Assembly: GCA_910576385.1 (NCBI GenBank)
Contig: CAJTIR010000022.1
Span: 1 to 64,000 of the forward strand
DNA length: 64,000 nt
Direction: 5' to 3'
Origin: Lachnospiraceae bacterium
GTDB lineage: Bacteria > Bacillota > Clostridia > Lachnospirales > Lachnospiraceae
Positions 1-9,075 of this stretch are shown in pieces. The position numbers were made by a program, and so were the translations under genes. The notes under the pieces were generated by a model. It searched no databases. It saw nothing but the letters and a program-made list of their open reading frames with translations, and was not told the DNA's origin. Position 1 is the first letter of the stretch. Each line of letters opens with the position of its first letter.

Positions 1-15
1 TACAACAAAAGCCAT
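1..15 (-). CDS. 5' end of a gene running off the window
   Basis: An ATG at 15 on the minus strand is preceded, 6 bases upstream, by a GAGGTG ribosome binding site. The frame reads MAFVV before the window ends. Five residues are too few to identify the product. The start signal is good, so a real gene probably begins here. The roughly 135 bases between it and the foldback repeat at 154 are AT-rich and include an inverted repeat with arms at 58-63 and 72-77 that could be part of its control region. Confidence 0.55.
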
Positions 16-153
16 TTGAATCACCTCGATATTTGATACTTATATTTTACCAAATATTGATATGATTTGCTATATCATGTTAAATTTTCAAGGTACAATA
101 TATATCAAAGGGCTGTGACCTTTTGACACCCTAATCCTATAAGATAAAAAATC

Positions 154-252
154 GGGGCTGTTGCAAAATAGCTGGTATATGCAAAATATGGCATTTAGAA
201 CACAAGAATTTTATCCATATATTGTATATAAGCTTCGTTTTGCAACAGCCCC
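154..252. repeat. 99-bp foldback element, copy 1 (MITE-like)
   Basis: The 99 bases start with GGGGCTGTTGCAAAA and end with its exact reverse complement. The interior is also an imperfect palindrome. A second copy at 62697-62795 has the same length and differs at only 4 positions. It lies 7 bases beyond the copA stop codon, so its RNA hairpin could also end copA transcription. The ends resemble those of the IS6 family (IS26 ends GGCACTGTTGCAAA), but no transposase and no clear target duplication are visible. A mobile, non-autonomous repeat is an inference. Confidence 0.85.
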
Positions 253-259
253 TTTCATC

Positions 260-469
260 TTACTGAATAGATAATACTTGATAATCCTGATCTTCAACTG
301 TTTTTTTCAAAACTGCATCATCAACTGCAGCGCTTAACGCCACAACAGCCGTTCCAGCTTCATGGCTTACTTCTGCCTTTTCCACTTCTGGAAGCGCTTC
401 TAAACATTTCTTTACTCTCGCCTCACAATGCCCACACATCATACCTTCAATCTTCATTGTCTTCTCCAT
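260..469 (-). CDS. probable free CopZ-like copper chaperone from an internal start in copA
   Basis: Inside copA and in the same frame, an ATG at 469 is preceded by AAGGAGG (484-478) with an 8-base spacer, as good a ribosome binding site as any in the window. Translation from here gives a 69-residue protein that is exactly the C-terminal heavy-metal-associated domain with its GMMCGHC copper site, the size and content of CopZ. In E. coli, copA also yields a small copper chaperone, though by ribosomal frameshifting. The signal is seen; separate production of the protein is inferred. Confidence 0.6.
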   Translation of the reverse strand: MEKTMKIEGMMCGHCEARVKKCLEALPEVEKAEVSHEAGTAVVALSAAVDDAVLKKTVEDQDYQVLSIQ

Positions 470-2839
470 TTTTTGTTCCTCCTTCTTCATTGTCTGTTCT
501 AGTTTTTGTACCGCTTGACCATTGTCTGCCAAAGGCTCCTGATGTTTTGTATGCCTCTTTTTGAGCGGCCGATCTTTCTTGCTGCTATGGATATTTTGCA
601 TATTCAGACGCAATGCATTGGTAACAACACAAAAGCTTGACAAGCTCATGGCTGCCGCCCCAAACATTGGGTTTAACTGCCAGCCAAAGATTGGAATCCA
701 AACCCCTGCCGCCAGCGGAATTCCGATCACATTATAGATAAATGCCCAAAACAAATTTTCATGAATGTTTTTTAAGGCGGCACGGCTTAGACGAATTGCC
801 GCTGGAACATCACTGAGCCTGTTTTTCATTAGCACCACATCCGCAGCATCAATAGCCACATCTGTTCCTGCGCCAATGGCAATTCCAATATCTGCTCGGG
901 TAAGCGCTGGGGCGTCATTGATCCCATCCCCTACCATTGTCACCTTGCCATTTTGCTGAAGAGAACGGATGGCAGACTCTTTGCCCTCTGGCAGTACTCC
1001 GGCAATCACCTGATCAACACCTGCCTGCTTGCCAATCGCATTTGCAGTACGTTCATTATCACCAGTGAGCATTACCACATGTAACCCCAGTTTCTTTAGC
1101 TCCTGAACTGCACGGGGACTGTCTTCCTTGATCACATCCGCCACCGCAATTATTCCTGACAGATTGCCATCTTTGGCAAAAAATAACGGCGTTTTTCCTT
1201 CCTCCGCCAGACGTTCTGCCTGTCGTTTTACCGCTTCTGGAATTTGTGCCTGTGTGCGGATAAATGACTCATTTCCTCCACAGAGATCAGCATCTTGATA
1301 TTTTCCAGAAAGTCCATTTCCAGGAAGAGCGGTAAAATCTGTGACTTCTTCTGAGATAATCTGGCGTTCTTTGGCATATGCCAGTACTGCTTTTGCCAGC
1401 GGATGTTCACTCTTCTGTTCCAGTGCTGCGGCAGAGGACAACAATTCCTCCTCAGATATTCCCTCCATTGGCAGCAAATCTGTCACTCTCGGTTCCCCTC
1501 TGGTAATCGTCCCTGTCTTATCCAGGGCTACAATCTCCATCTTTCCAGCTTCTTCTAAAGAAACAGCCGTCTTAAATAATATGCCATTTCTGGCGCCAAC
1601 ACCATTGCCAACCATAATTGCCACTGGTGTTGCCAGTCCCAGGGCACAAGGGCAACTGATCACCAGCACTGAAATTCCTCTTGCCAGAGCAAAGCCCAGT
1701 CCAGCCCCGGCAAGCATCCACACAACCATTGTCAACAGTGCAATCCCAATTACTGTCGGCACAAAAACGCCAGATACTTTGTCAGCAACCTTCGCAATTG
1801 GGGCTTTGGTAGCTGCCGCATCACTGACCATGCGGATAATTTGGGATAATGTAGTGTCCTCCCCCACTCTGGAGGCTTCACACTTTAGAAATCCAGACTG
1901 ATTTGCAGTCGCCGCAGATACCAGATCACCGACAGCTTTATCCACTGGAATACTCTCTCCAGTCAGTGCCGCCTCATTGACAGCGCTGCTTCCTTCCAGC
2001 ACGACGCCATCCACTGGAATATTTTCTCCAGGACGAACCACAAAAATATCACCTTTCTTGACCTGTTCAATGGAGACCTCTGTCTCTGTGCCATTTTTAA
2101 CAATAACAGCCGTCTTTGGCGCTAGTTTCATCAATCCTTTCAAGGCATCTGTCGTCTTTCCTTTTGATCTGGCCTCCAGCATCTTTCCCACAGTGATCAA
2201 AGTCAAAATCATTGCTGCCGACTCAAAGTAAAACTCATGCATATACCCCATAACTTGACCCATATCTCCCCGCATCTGCGCATCCGTCATGGCAAATAAT
2301 GCATAAGTGCTATAGACAAACGCTGCCCCAGCGCCAAGCGCTACCAATGTGTCCATATTTGGCGCCCCATGCATTAAGCTCTTAAAACCGCTGATGAAAA
2401 ATTTTTGATTGATGACCATAATAATAATCGTCAATAAAAGCTGTAGTAATCCCATTGCAATATGGTTTTCGGCCAAAAATCCTGGCAGGGGCCAATTCCA
2501 CATCATATGCCCCATTGATAAGTACATTAAAACGATAAGAAATCCCAAGGAATAATATAGCCGCTGTTTTAACAGAGGCGTTTCCCGATCCTGTAAAGCG
2601 TCCTCTCCAGCCGCTGCTGGGGAAGCTTGCACCTGTTCTGTTCCCTTCTTGGCTGCACCATATCCTGCTTCCTCCACTGCATGGATAATCTCTGTCTCCG
2701 AAGCGGAACCCTCCACTCCCATTGAGTTTGTCAACAGACTCACTGAACAGGATGTAACACCTGGTATTTTAGATACAGCTTTTTCTACTCGGGCGCTGCA
2801 GGCGGCACAACTCATTCCCGTCACATTAAATTGTTCCAT
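260..2839 (-). CDS. copA: copper-exporting P1B-type ATPase with N- and C-terminal metal-binding domains
   Basis: Membrane ATPase that pumps Cu(I) out of the cytoplasm. Of 859 residues, the first domain is a heavy-metal-associated fold with Cys11 and Cys14 (GMSCAAC). Membrane segments, the TGES actuator motif, the metal-site CPC motif ([11 protein letters not shown]), the phosphorylated DKTGT loop, the SEHPLA nucleotide motif and GDGINDAP follow in family order. After the last membrane pair comes a charged Lys/Glu/Gln linker and a second metal-binding domain (GMMCGHC). This C-terminal domain is unusual for CopA and looks like a fused CopZ chaperone; it has its own in-frame start signal. The gene lies downstream of csoR, separated by a 184-base purine-rich spacer, and is probably induced by copper through CsoR. 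The start has GGAGG upstream. Confidence 0.95.
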   Translation of the reverse strand: MEQFNVTGMSCAACSARVEKAVSKIPGVTSCSVSLLTNSMGVEGSASETEIIHAVEEAGYGAAKKGTEQVQASPAAAGEDALQDRETPLLKQRLYYSLGFLIVLMYLSMGHMMWNWPLPGFLAENHIAMGLLQLLLTIIIMVINQKFFISGFKSLMHGAPNMDTLVALGAGAAFVYSTYALFAMTDAQMRGDMGQVMGYMHEFYFESAAMILTLITVGKMLEARSKGKTTDALKGLMKLAPKTAVIVKNGTETEVSIEQVKKGDIFVVRPGENIPVDGVVLEGSSAVNEAALTGESIPVDKAVGDLVSAATANQSGFLKCEASRVGEDTTLSQIIRMVSDAAATKAPIAKVADKVSGVFVPTVIGIALLTMVVWMLAGAGLGFALARGISVLVISCPCALGLATPVAIMVGNGVGARNGILFKTAVSLEEAGKMEIVALDKTGTITRGEPRVTDLLPMEGISEEELLSSAAALEQKSEHPLAKAVLAYAKERQIISEEVTDFTALPGNGLSGKYQDADLCGGNESFIRTQAQIPEAVKRQAERLAEEGKTPLFFAKDGNLSGIIAVADVIKEDSPRAVQELKKLGLHVVMLTGDNERTANAIGKQAGVDQVIAGVLPEGKESAIRSLQQNGKVTMVGDGINDAPALTRADIGIAIGAGTDVAIDAADVVLMKNRLSDVPAAIRLSRAALKNIHENLFWAFIYNVIGIPLAAGVWIPIFGWQLNPMFGAAAMSLSSFCVVTNALRLNMQNIHSSKKDRPLKKRHTKHQEPLADNGQAVQKLEQTMKKEEQKMEKTMKIEGMMCGHCEARVKKCLEALPEVEKAEVSHEAGTAVVALSAAVDDAVLKKTVEDQDYQVLSIQ

Positions 2840-3023
2840 CTATCCCTCCTACTTTCTAAATCTCTACTCTTTCATCTATCTCTATATTTCTATTAATCTC
2901 TTATTTCTGTCAATGATTTTACTTACTATCAGTTTCTTATTTTCTATTTCATTTACTTCTTACTTTCTGTCAATTATCAGTTTCTTATTTCTCTTTCATC
3001 TATCTCTTATTTCCATCAATTTC
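2840..3023 (-). repeat. purine-rich, internally repetitive spacer between csoR and copA
   Basis: On the minus (transcribed) strand this 184-base spacer is almost entirely A and G with scattered T. It contains recurring words such as AATAAGAAACTGATA (twice), GATAGATGAAAGAG (twice) and variants of GAAATAAGAGAT. No credible reading frame was found. It ends in the copA ribosome binding site. The unstructured, C-poor RNA could be a long ribosome-accessible leader or the product of slippage expansion. Confidence 0.6.
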
Positions 3024-3332
3024 TTATTTCATCAGTTTCTGCAGTGTCTGTACTAACTCATCCACGGTCTCCTCTTTGCCTTCTCGAATATCTCTTGTCA
3101 CACAAGTCTTGATATGATTTGACAAAAGTACTCTATTAAAACTGTTCAGTGCTGCATTCACTGCCGCTACTTGAACTAAAATATCGGTACAATAGACATC
3201 CCGTTCTACCATACCTTTGATTCCCCGTACCTGTCCCTCAATGCGGTTTAGACGATTGATCAAATCCTTATATTCCTTCTCAGAACGTTCTTTTACCTTA
3301 TGACAGCAACCTTCTGTATATTCCTGAGCCAT
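3024..3332 (-). CDS. csoR: copper-sensing transcriptional repressor CsoR
   Basis: A 102-residue four-helix regulator of the CsoR/RcnR family that leaves DNA when it binds Cu(I). The family helix is clear (NRLNRIEGQVRGIKGMVE), as are the copper ligands: Cys in the DVYCTDIL motif and the His and Cys of NHIKTC. The start chosen is the ATG at 3332, 7 bases after GGAGG; an in-frame ATG 15 codons upstream lacks such a site and would overlap the promoter. First gene of the copper operon, with the operator in its own promoter, so it is autoregulated together with copA. Confidence 0.93.
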   Translation of the reverse strand: MAQEYTEGCCHKVKERSEKEYKDLINRLNRIEGQVRGIKGMVERDVYCTDILVQVAAVNAALNSFNRVLLSNHIKTCVTRDIREGKEETVDELVQTLQKLMK

Positions 3333-3375
3333 ATTATTGCCTCCTTTTTGTGCATTATGCCTTTTGAATAATTGC

Positions 3376-3404
3376 ATTATATACCCTTAAGGGGTATATG
3401 TCAA
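3376..3404 (-). promoter_or_regulatory. csoR-copA promoter with CsoR operator in the spacer
   Basis: On the minus strand, perfect sigma-A hexamers TTGACA (3404-3399) and TATAAT (3381-3376) are 17 bases apart. The spacer is filled by the palindrome ATATACCC-TTAA-GGGTATAT type sequence at 3379-3399, matching known CsoR boxes (GTATACCCC...GGGGTATAC). Repressor binding would block polymerase directly. Predicted transcription starts near 3369. Confidence 0.92.
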
Positions 3405-3532
3405 TACAAAAAACTTCTTTGTAAAAAATATTTGTGTATGCTTTTGTAAATCCATTGATTTATTGTACATTATTATGTATTATGTTTGATTAAGAAGGAA
3501 TGAAATGACATCCTAGAAAGGAAGTGTATATT

Positions 3533-4093
3533 ATGCCACCAGAATTAGCACAAGAAAAGCTATATACCATTGATGATATTTATGCACTACCGGATGGAGA
3601 ACGCGCAGAGCTGATAGACGGCCAAATATATTATATGGCACCGCCAACCAGAAAACATCAGCGTATTACCGGAGAAATATTTGCAATCATCCACGCATAC
3701 ATTAACACCAATAATGGCTCCTGTGAAGTAGATATAGCCCCATTTGCAGTATTTTTGAACGAAAACGATACAAACTATGTTGAGCCGGATATCTCTGTTA
3801 TATGTGATCCTAATAAGCTTACTGACAAAGGATGTTCTGGTGCGCCAGACTGGATAATTGAAATCGTATCACCAAGCAGCAGGCGCATGGACTATTTCAC
3901 GAAACTTTTTAAATACCGTACGGCAGGTGTACGTGAATACTGGATAGTGGATCCTGACAAAGAACGCATTATGGTATATGATTTTGACTCAGAAGATGTT
4001 AGGGACTATACTTTTTCCGATTCAATAAAAGCTGACATCTATGAGGATTTGTATATCAACTTCTCTGATATTAAAAAACTGCTGCATATTTAG
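3533..4093 (+). CDS. Uma2-family (PD-(D/E)XK nuclease fold) protein
   Basis: A 186-residue protein with the Uma2/DUF820 layout: ERAELIDGQIYYMAPP near the N-terminus, then YVEPDISVI, PDWIIEIVSPSS and a REYWIVDP strand. The acidic residues of EPDIS and the later EIVSPSS are the usual nuclease-core positions. The biological role of Uma2 proteins is not established; cyanobacteria and some Clostridia carry many copies. The start at 3533 is chosen for AGGAAG 8 bases upstream; an in-frame GTG three codons earlier lacks one. It stands alone on the plus strand, divergent from csoR and followed by a hairpin. Confidence 0.85.
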   Translation: MPPELAQEKLYTIDDIYALPDGERAELIDGQIYYMAPPTRKHQRITGEIFAIIHAYINTNNGSCEVDIAPFAVFLNENDTNYVEPDISVICDPNKLTDKGCSGAPDWIIEIVSPSSRRMDYFTKLFKYRTAGVREYWIVDPDKERIMVYDFDSEDVRDYTFSDSIKADIYEDLYINFSDIKKLLHI

Positions 4094-4101
4094 CCAAAAG
4101 A

Positions 4102-4132
4102 AAAGGCATGTGCCCTGCTGCATATGCCTTTC
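4102..4132 (+). terminator. hairpin after the Uma2 gene
   Basis: Imperfect inverted repeat AAAGGCAT...ATGCCTTT with a short loop, 9 bases past the Uma2 stop codon, followed by a pyrimidine run (TCCTCTT). A plausible but weak intrinsic terminator for the plus strand. Confidence 0.5.
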
Positions 4133-4226
4133 CTCTTATCGTACTGATATATTTTTCAATTTGCTATTCTCTCATTTTCTCTTCTGGACATTGGTTAAAT
4201 CACCTTTATATTCTACTGTTTCCGTT

Positions 4227-5783
4227 TCATTTTTTCTCCCGACTATTTTTCGGCAGTGCGATTTTCTTATCCACCACAACCTGCTCTTCCAAACAGGAGA
4301 AAATTTTCTCTACCTCTTTTCGACTTATTTTTGGCGTCACGAAACTGACAACTGGCACCACAATCAGACCAACTACCATAGCAATTGCCCCAGCATTGAT
4401 TGGAGAAGCAATATAGGACAAGAATAAATTCGATACGGTTATTCCAATCCCGCAGACAAAGCTTGCCCAGACTGCGGCCCGTGTCACACCTTTCCAATAC
4501 AGTCCATAGAGGAAGGGCGCCAGGAAAGCACCCGCCAACGCTCCCCAGGAGATACCCATAAGCTGCGCGATAAACTGCGCAATGGATTTTGGCGGAAAGA
4601 GCGCCAGTATCACGGAACAAGCGATAAAGAATATCAGCAAAATCCGCATACAGAAAAGCTGTTTCTTGTCATCCATCTTTTTAATGATATTATCCTTTAA
4701 AAAATCCAAAGTTAAAGTAGAACTTGAAGTCAATACCAATGAGGACAGCGTGGACATGGACGCAGAAAGCACCAAGACAATAACCACTCCAACCAAGATA
4801 TCCGGCAAGGTAGAGAGCATTTGCGGGATAATAGCATCGTAGATCACACTCCCATCCTCCTTGTGAATAGCCGCGGTGTCAAACAAACGGCCAAATCCTC
4901 CCAGAAAATAACATCCACCTGAGACAATCACTGCAAAGAAGGTAGAAATAATTGTCCCTGACTGGATGGATTTCTCATCCTTAATTGCATAAAATTTATG
5001 TATCATCTGCGGCAGTCCCCAGGTTCCCAGAGAAGTAAGGATAATGACGCCTAGAAGATTTAACGGATCCGGCCCAAAGAACGAGGTAAATGCTCCTTTT
5101 TGCCCCATTGTCACCGCCACATCACTTTCCAGTTCTGACAGTGAACCAATAGCACTGATAAAACCGCCGCGGCCATTTAAAACAGCCCCAATCACTGCCA
5201 CGATTCCGCCCAGCATAATCAATCCCTGGATAAAATCATTGATCGCTGTGGCCATATATCCGCCTAAAATAACATAGACACAAGTCAATACAGCCATCAC
5301 GATGACACATACCTCATAGGGAATATCAAAGGCCATGCCGAACAAGCGGGATAAACCATTGTAAACGGAAGCGGTATAGGGAATTAAAAACACAAAAGCA
5401 ATGGCTGAAGCTGCAATACGCAAAGCATTACTCTGATAGCGCTTTCCAAAATAATCTGGCATCGTTGTCGCTGACAGATGATTACTCATAATACGGGTAC
5501 GCCGTCCCAATATCACCCAGGCCAAAAGAGAACCAATCAACGCATTTCCAATACCAATCCAGGTGGAAGCCAAACCGTACTTATAGCCAAACTGTCCTGC
5601 ATATCCCACAAAAACAACCGCCGAAAAATAAGACGTTCCATAGGCAAATGCCGTCAGCCAAGGTCCGACACTTCGGCCGCCCAACACAAAATCATTTACA
5701 TTTGTAGCATGTTTTCGGGAATACAGGCCGACGCCAATCATCACTGCAAAAAATATAATTAGAAATATTACCTTAACTAACAC
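4227..5783 (-). CDS. sodium:solute symporter (SSS family)
   Basis: About 518 residues and 13 predicted membrane helices, with the SSS signatures DFVLGGRSVGPW near the N-terminus and the YGTSYFSAVVFVGY segment that forms the early substrate/Na+ path. It resembles the PanF/PutP/ActP branch, whose members import carboxylates, pantothenate or amino acids; the substrate cannot be read from sequence. The start chosen is the GTG at 5783 with AGGAGG 6 bases upstream; another GTG eight codons earlier has no site. As the last gene of the aryl-pyruvate operon, it may move an aromatic acid or its amino-acid precursor (inference). Confidence 0.85.
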   Translation of the reverse strand: MLVKVIFLIIFFAVMIGVGLYSRKHATNVNDFVLGGRSVGPWLTAFAYGTSYFSAVVFVGYAGQFGYKYGLASTWIGIGNALIGSLLAWVILGRRTRIMSNHLSATTMPDYFGKRYQSNALRIAASAIAFVFLIPYTASVYNGLSRLFGMAFDIPYEVCVIVMAVLTCVYVILGGYMATAINDFIQGLIMLGGIVAVIGAVLNGRGGFISAIGSLSELESDVAVTMGQKGAFTSFFGPDPLNLLGVIILTSLGTWGLPQMIHKFYAIKDEKSIQSGTIISTFFAVIVSGGCYFLGGFGRLFDTAAIHKEDGSVIYDAIIPQMLSTLPDILVGVVIVLVLSASMSTLSSLVLTSSSTLTLDFLKDNIIKKMDDKKQLFCMRILLIFFIACSVILALFPPKSIAQFIAQLMGISWGALAGAFLAPFLYGLYWKGVTRAAVWASFVCGIGITVSNLFLSYIASPINAGAIAMVVGLIVVPVVSFVTPKISRKEVEKIFSCLEEQVVVDKKIALPKNSREKK

Positions 5784-5869
5784 GTTTTTCCTCCTAAGTT
5801 CAAGCACTCAAAGCAGTACTTATACAGATTGTATGAAAGAAAAGCTCAATAGAAGACTCTTTCATAATC

Positions 5870-6682
5870 CTAGAAATTATGGCCTAACAGATTTTGGGCA
5901 TTTTCGCCCGAAATCTGTTGAAGCTCTTCTTTGGTAAGACCCAGAGCTCTCAAATGCTCCAATGACTCCTTCTGTCCGCTCCAAGGGCTGTCCGTAGCAA
6001 AGAGAATTTTATCTGCGCCATGATTTTTGAGAATCCGCAAGAATGTGCTGTCCTCAATAAAGCCAAAGATATATGCTGTGTCCAGGTACACATTTTCTCC
6101 GACCAGCAATTCCTCCACACCCCGCCACAAATCAAAACTGCCATAATGGGCTAATACCATATTTTCAGGCTGCACTTGGTCGATCACCTTGCGGATGCGC
6201 TCAGGGTTACAGCGCACATGGTCTGGAAAACCAATATCCACCCCAGCATGAACGACACTGATCAAGCCCAATTCCGAAGCATAATCTAAAATTCGCATAT
6301 ACTTGATATCATCAAAATAAGTATTTTGGTAGTCTGGGTGCAGCTTAATCCCCAAAAGCCCAAGTTCTTTAATTACACGCAGTTCCCTTCTAAAATCCAA
6401 AGTATCTGGATGAATGCCACCAAAAGACAGCAAACGCGTTTTCTGCTGCTGATATTTTTCATTAAGCTGCATTGCAAACTCATTGACCGTATCAAATTGT
6501 TCTGGCTTTGTGACCACTGGAAGAACCACCGATAAATCAACACCGGCCTTCTGCATGGAGGCAGAAAGACTGTGCTCCCTGCCGTCCGTGAAAGCCTTTA
6601 CACTGGCAATATTTTCCAATTTTTCAATCGTTCTTGCCGCAATTTTATCTGGAAAAATATGGGTATGAAAATCAACAATCAT
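5870..6682 (-). CDS. amidohydrolase-family (amidohydrolase_2) metal-dependent hydrolase
   Basis: A 270-residue TIM-barrel hydrolase. The metal ligands are placed as in the family: DFHTHIF at the N-terminus, GIKLHPDYQ, the VVHAG and LAHYGS histidines, and ATDSPWS near the C-terminus. Relatives are annotated as TatD-like or aminocarboxymuconate-semialdehyde decarboxylase-like proteins; the substrate here is unknown. It lies between the ACT-domain gene (18-base gap) and the symporter, so it is probably co-transcribed with the aryl-pyruvate oxidation genes. Confidence 0.85.
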   Translation of the reverse strand: MIVDFHTHIFPDKIAARTIEKLENIASVKAFTDGREHSLSASMQKAGVDLSVVLPVVTKPEQFDTVNEFAMQLNEKYQQQKTRLLSFGGIHPDTLDFRRELRVIKELGLLGIKLHPDYQNTYFDDIKYMRILDYASELGLISVVHAGVDIGFPDHVRCNPERIRKVIDQVQPENMVLAHYGSFDLWRGVEELLVGENVYLDTAYIFGFIEDSTFLRILKNHGADKILFATDSPWSGQKESLEHLRALGLTKEELQQISGENAQNLLGHNF

Positions 6683-6700
6683 TACGCAATTTCACTCCCA

Positions 6701-7135
6701 TCAACAAAATATCCTCATAATATCATCCTGGCTATAAAGAGCAACTTCTTTACTCTTTAAAAGCTCTGCCGCCTCATCCCCATTGGAAATCTTACAGATA
6801 ATAGAAGCCTCATCATCCTTATTTGACAACGCATACATATATTCCACATTTAATCCAGCCTTGCAGACATGGCTTAAAATCTCCTGCAGCTTGCCAACCT
6901 GATGAGAAAGTCTTACCGCCAACACATCTGTCAACATTGCCGCAAATCCTTTTTCTTTCAATGCGGCCTGCCCTGCTTCTGGATTAGAGGTAATCATACG
7001 CAGCAAGCCATAATCGCTGGTATCAGCAAGGCTCAATGAAATAATGCTCACTTGCTCTTCTCTTAATACATCTAATACCTCTTCCAGACGTCCTTCCTGG
7101 TTTTCAATAAATACTGATAACTGTTTAATAAACAT
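6701..7135 (-). CDS. tandem ACT-domain regulatory protein
   Basis: 144 residues made of two ACT folds (roughly 1-68 and 70-140): KQLSVFIENQEGRLEEVLDVL starts the first and VGKLQEILSHVCKAGLNVEYMY the second. ACT domains bind amino acids, often to control nearby enzymes. Proteins of this type commonly accompany phenylacetate-CoA ligase and indolepyruvate oxidoreductase genes in Clostridia, and this gene starts 13 bases after the downstream ligase. Sensing of an aromatic amino acid is inferred. Confidence 0.88.
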   Translation of the reverse strand: MFIKQLSVFIENQEGRLEEVLDVLREEQVSIISLSLADTSDYGLLRMITSNPEAGQAALKEKGFAAMLTDVLAVRLSHQVGKLQEILSHVCKAGLNVEYMYALSNKDDEASIICKISNGDEAAELLKSKEVALYSQDDIMRIFC

Positions 7136-7148
7136 AACAAACCCTCCT

Positions 7149-8447
7149 TTAGACTAAATTACGCTTGTCAATCACATGAACTGCTTTACCCATACTGCGC
7201 TCCAAGGTTTTTGGCGCTACCAGCTTAATCTTTGCCGCCAGTCCAATGGCATTTTGAACCACATGGGCAATCTTTTTGGTGAGGCTCTCCAACTCTTTAA
7301 TCTCATCAGAGAAAAAGCGCTCTTCTACTTCCACCTGAATTTCCAGAGTATCAAGATTATTCTTACGATCCACAATCATCATATAGTGTGGCGTAATACC
7401 ACCCATCTCCAGCAGCGCAGCCTCAATCTGTGACGGAAATACATTGACGCCGCGGATAATCAACATATCATCCGAACGTCCCTTAAAACGGCTAATTCTT
7501 GCCAGTGTCCTGCCACACTCACATTTGTCATAAGAAATACTTGTCAAATCTTTGGTACGATAGCGAAGCAGCGGCAGTCCTTCCTTCGTCAAGGTTGTAA
7601 ATACCAATTCCCCGCTCTCTCCTTTTCCTATTGGCTTTAAAGTATTAGGGTCAATGATCTCTGGCAGAAAATGATCTTCATATACATGCAGGCCTTTATG
7701 GTACTCACAGTCACAGGCCACACCTGGTCCCATCACCTCAGACAGTCCATAAATATCAAACGCATGGATATGTAATTTTTCTTCTATCTGCTTACGCATG
7801 TTGTCGGTCCAAGGCTCTGCACCGCAGATTGCCGCCTTAAGCTTGATGTTTGGGATATCCCCAGCCTCCTCAAGTACCTCTGCAATATGAAGCAGGTAGG
7901 AAGGGGTGCAGGCAATCGCAGTAACGCCAAAATCTTTCATCATTGTGGTCAATTTCTTGGTGTTTCCTGTAGACATGGGTACAACCATCGCTCCAAGCTT
8001 TTCCGCACCGCCATGTGCGCCAAGTCCACCAGTAAATAATCCATATCCATAGGCAACCTGAATGATATCATTTCTGGTAACGCCTGCCTGTGCCAAAGCC
8101 CTGGCCACACACTCGCTCCAGATTTCCAAATCTCTTCTGGTATATCCCACAACCGTAGCTTTTCCAGTAGTTCCTGAAGATGCATGAATACGGACAATTT
8201 CAGATTGCGGTGCGGCAAATAATCCAAATGGATAAGTGTCCCGCAAATCATTCTTTGTGGTATAGGGCAGCTTATGAAGATCCTCAATTCCCTTGATATC
8301 TCCCGGCTCAATCCCCATCTGCTGCATCTTTTTGCGGTAAAATTCTACATTGTGGTATACTCTGTCTACCACCTTAACCAGACGTTTGCCCTGCAGAAAT
8401 TCCAGTTCATCCCTGCTCATACATTCCTTCGTCTCATTCCAAATCAT
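7149..8447 (-). CDS. phenylacetate-CoA ligase family protein (PaaK paralog 1)
   Basis: 432-residue adenylate-forming enzyme with the ATP-binding motif [27 protein letters not shown], the RYRTKDL hinge region and a C-terminal [12 protein letters not shown] domain typical of PaaK. It interconverts an aryl-acetate, CoA and ATP with aryl-acetyl-CoA, AMP and PPi. Beside iorAB, the usual proposal is that it works toward the free acid, conserving energy from aryl-acetyl-CoA produced by keto-acid oxidation, or that it activates the acid. The CxC...C cluster (YDKCECG) is a feature of many PaaK homologs. It has a near-paralog at 10816-12117. Confidence 0.93.
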   Translation of the reverse strand: MIWNETKECMSRDELEFLQGKRLVKVVDRVYHNVEFYRKKMQQMGIEPGDIKGIEDLHKLPYTTKNDLRDTYPFGLFAAPQSEIVRIHASSGTTGKATVVGYTRRDLEIWSECVARALAQAGVTRNDIIQVAYGYGLFTGGLGAHGGAEKLGAMVVPMSTGNTKKLTTMMKDFGVTAIACTPSYLLHIAEVLEEAGDIPNIKLKAAICGAEPWTDNMRKQIEEKLHIHAFDIYGLSEVMGPGVACDCEYHKGLHVYEDHFLPEIIDPNTLKPIGKGESGELVFTTLTKEGLPLLRYRTKDLTSISYDKCECGRTLARISRFKGRSDDMLIIRGVNVFPSQIEAALLEMGGITPHYMMIVDRKNNLDTLEIQVEVEERFFSDEIKELESLTKKIAHVVQNAIGLAAKIKLVAPKTLERSMGKAVHVIDKRNLV

Positions 8448-8489
8448 GTCTGTGAAACCTCCTGCTTTTTCTACTTATATTCTGATCTG

Positions 8490-9056
8490 CTATCCTTCAT
8501 AGCCCTTCAAAAACGCCTTCTGATTGATTGCTACCGTCTTAGGCGGCACAGTCTTTTCGATTACCTCAAGCCAAGCCTCCTTAGAGAAATCCATATGTTT
8601 TGCGGCCATGCCAAGAACAATAATATTAAAAACCTTGGCATTTCCAAGCTTCTTTGCTTCCTCCATAGCGTCAATTTTGTAAACAGTATGCTCCTGCTCT
8701 AATCCTTTGATGATATCCTCTGGATATTCTGCCGCTCCAGTGACAACCGTAATCGGCTCAATCTGCTGTTCATTCACTACAAGAACACCATCTTTTTTCA
8801 AAAAATGCGCATAGCGCAGCGCTTCCAACTGCTCAAAAGCAATCAGCACATCTGCCTGTCCTTCTTCCACAATCGGCTCAGAAACCTTTTCTCCATAACG
8901 CACGAATGTTACCACACTTCCGCCTCTCTGTGCCATACCGTGTACTTCAGACAACTTTACATCATATCCGGCATCCAGCATAATTCCGCCTAAAATCCGG
9001 CTGGTCAAAAGTGTTCCTTGTCCGCCCACACCTACAATCATTATATTCTTTGTCAT
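8490..9056 (-). CDS. iorB: indolepyruvate:ferredoxin oxidoreductase, beta subunit
   Basis: 188-residue gamma-type oxidoreductase domain with the N-terminal nucleotide-like loop GVGGQGTLLTSRILG and the HGMAQRGGSV motif seen in IorB. Together with IorA it oxidatively decarboxylates aryl-pyruvates (indolepyruvate, phenylpyruvate, hydroxyphenylpyruvate) to aryl-acetyl-CoA and reduces ferredoxin. It follows iorA by 19 bases on the same transcript. Confidence 0.95.
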   Translation of the reverse strand: MTKNIMIVGVGGQGTLLTSRILGGIMLDAGYDVKLSEVHGMAQRGGSVVTFVRYGEKVSEPIVEEGQADVLIAFEQLEALRYAHFLKKDGVLVVNEQQIEPITVVTGAAEYPEDIIKGLEQEHTVYKIDAMEEAKKLGNAKVFNIIVLGMAAKHMDFSKEAWLEVIEKTVPPKTVAINQKAFLKGYEG

Positions 9057-9075
9057 GTTCTGCCTCCAATCAATC

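Noticed and set aside
154-252. Eight-base target duplication around the foldback elements, as for IS6-type insertion
   Set aside because: The flanks are AAAAAATC and TTTCATCT for copy 1 and do not match. Copy 2 does not show one either.
4108-4427. Plus-strand reading frames after the Uma2 gene
   Set aside because: They overlap the end of the symporter gene on the minus strand, have no start signals and show no family features.
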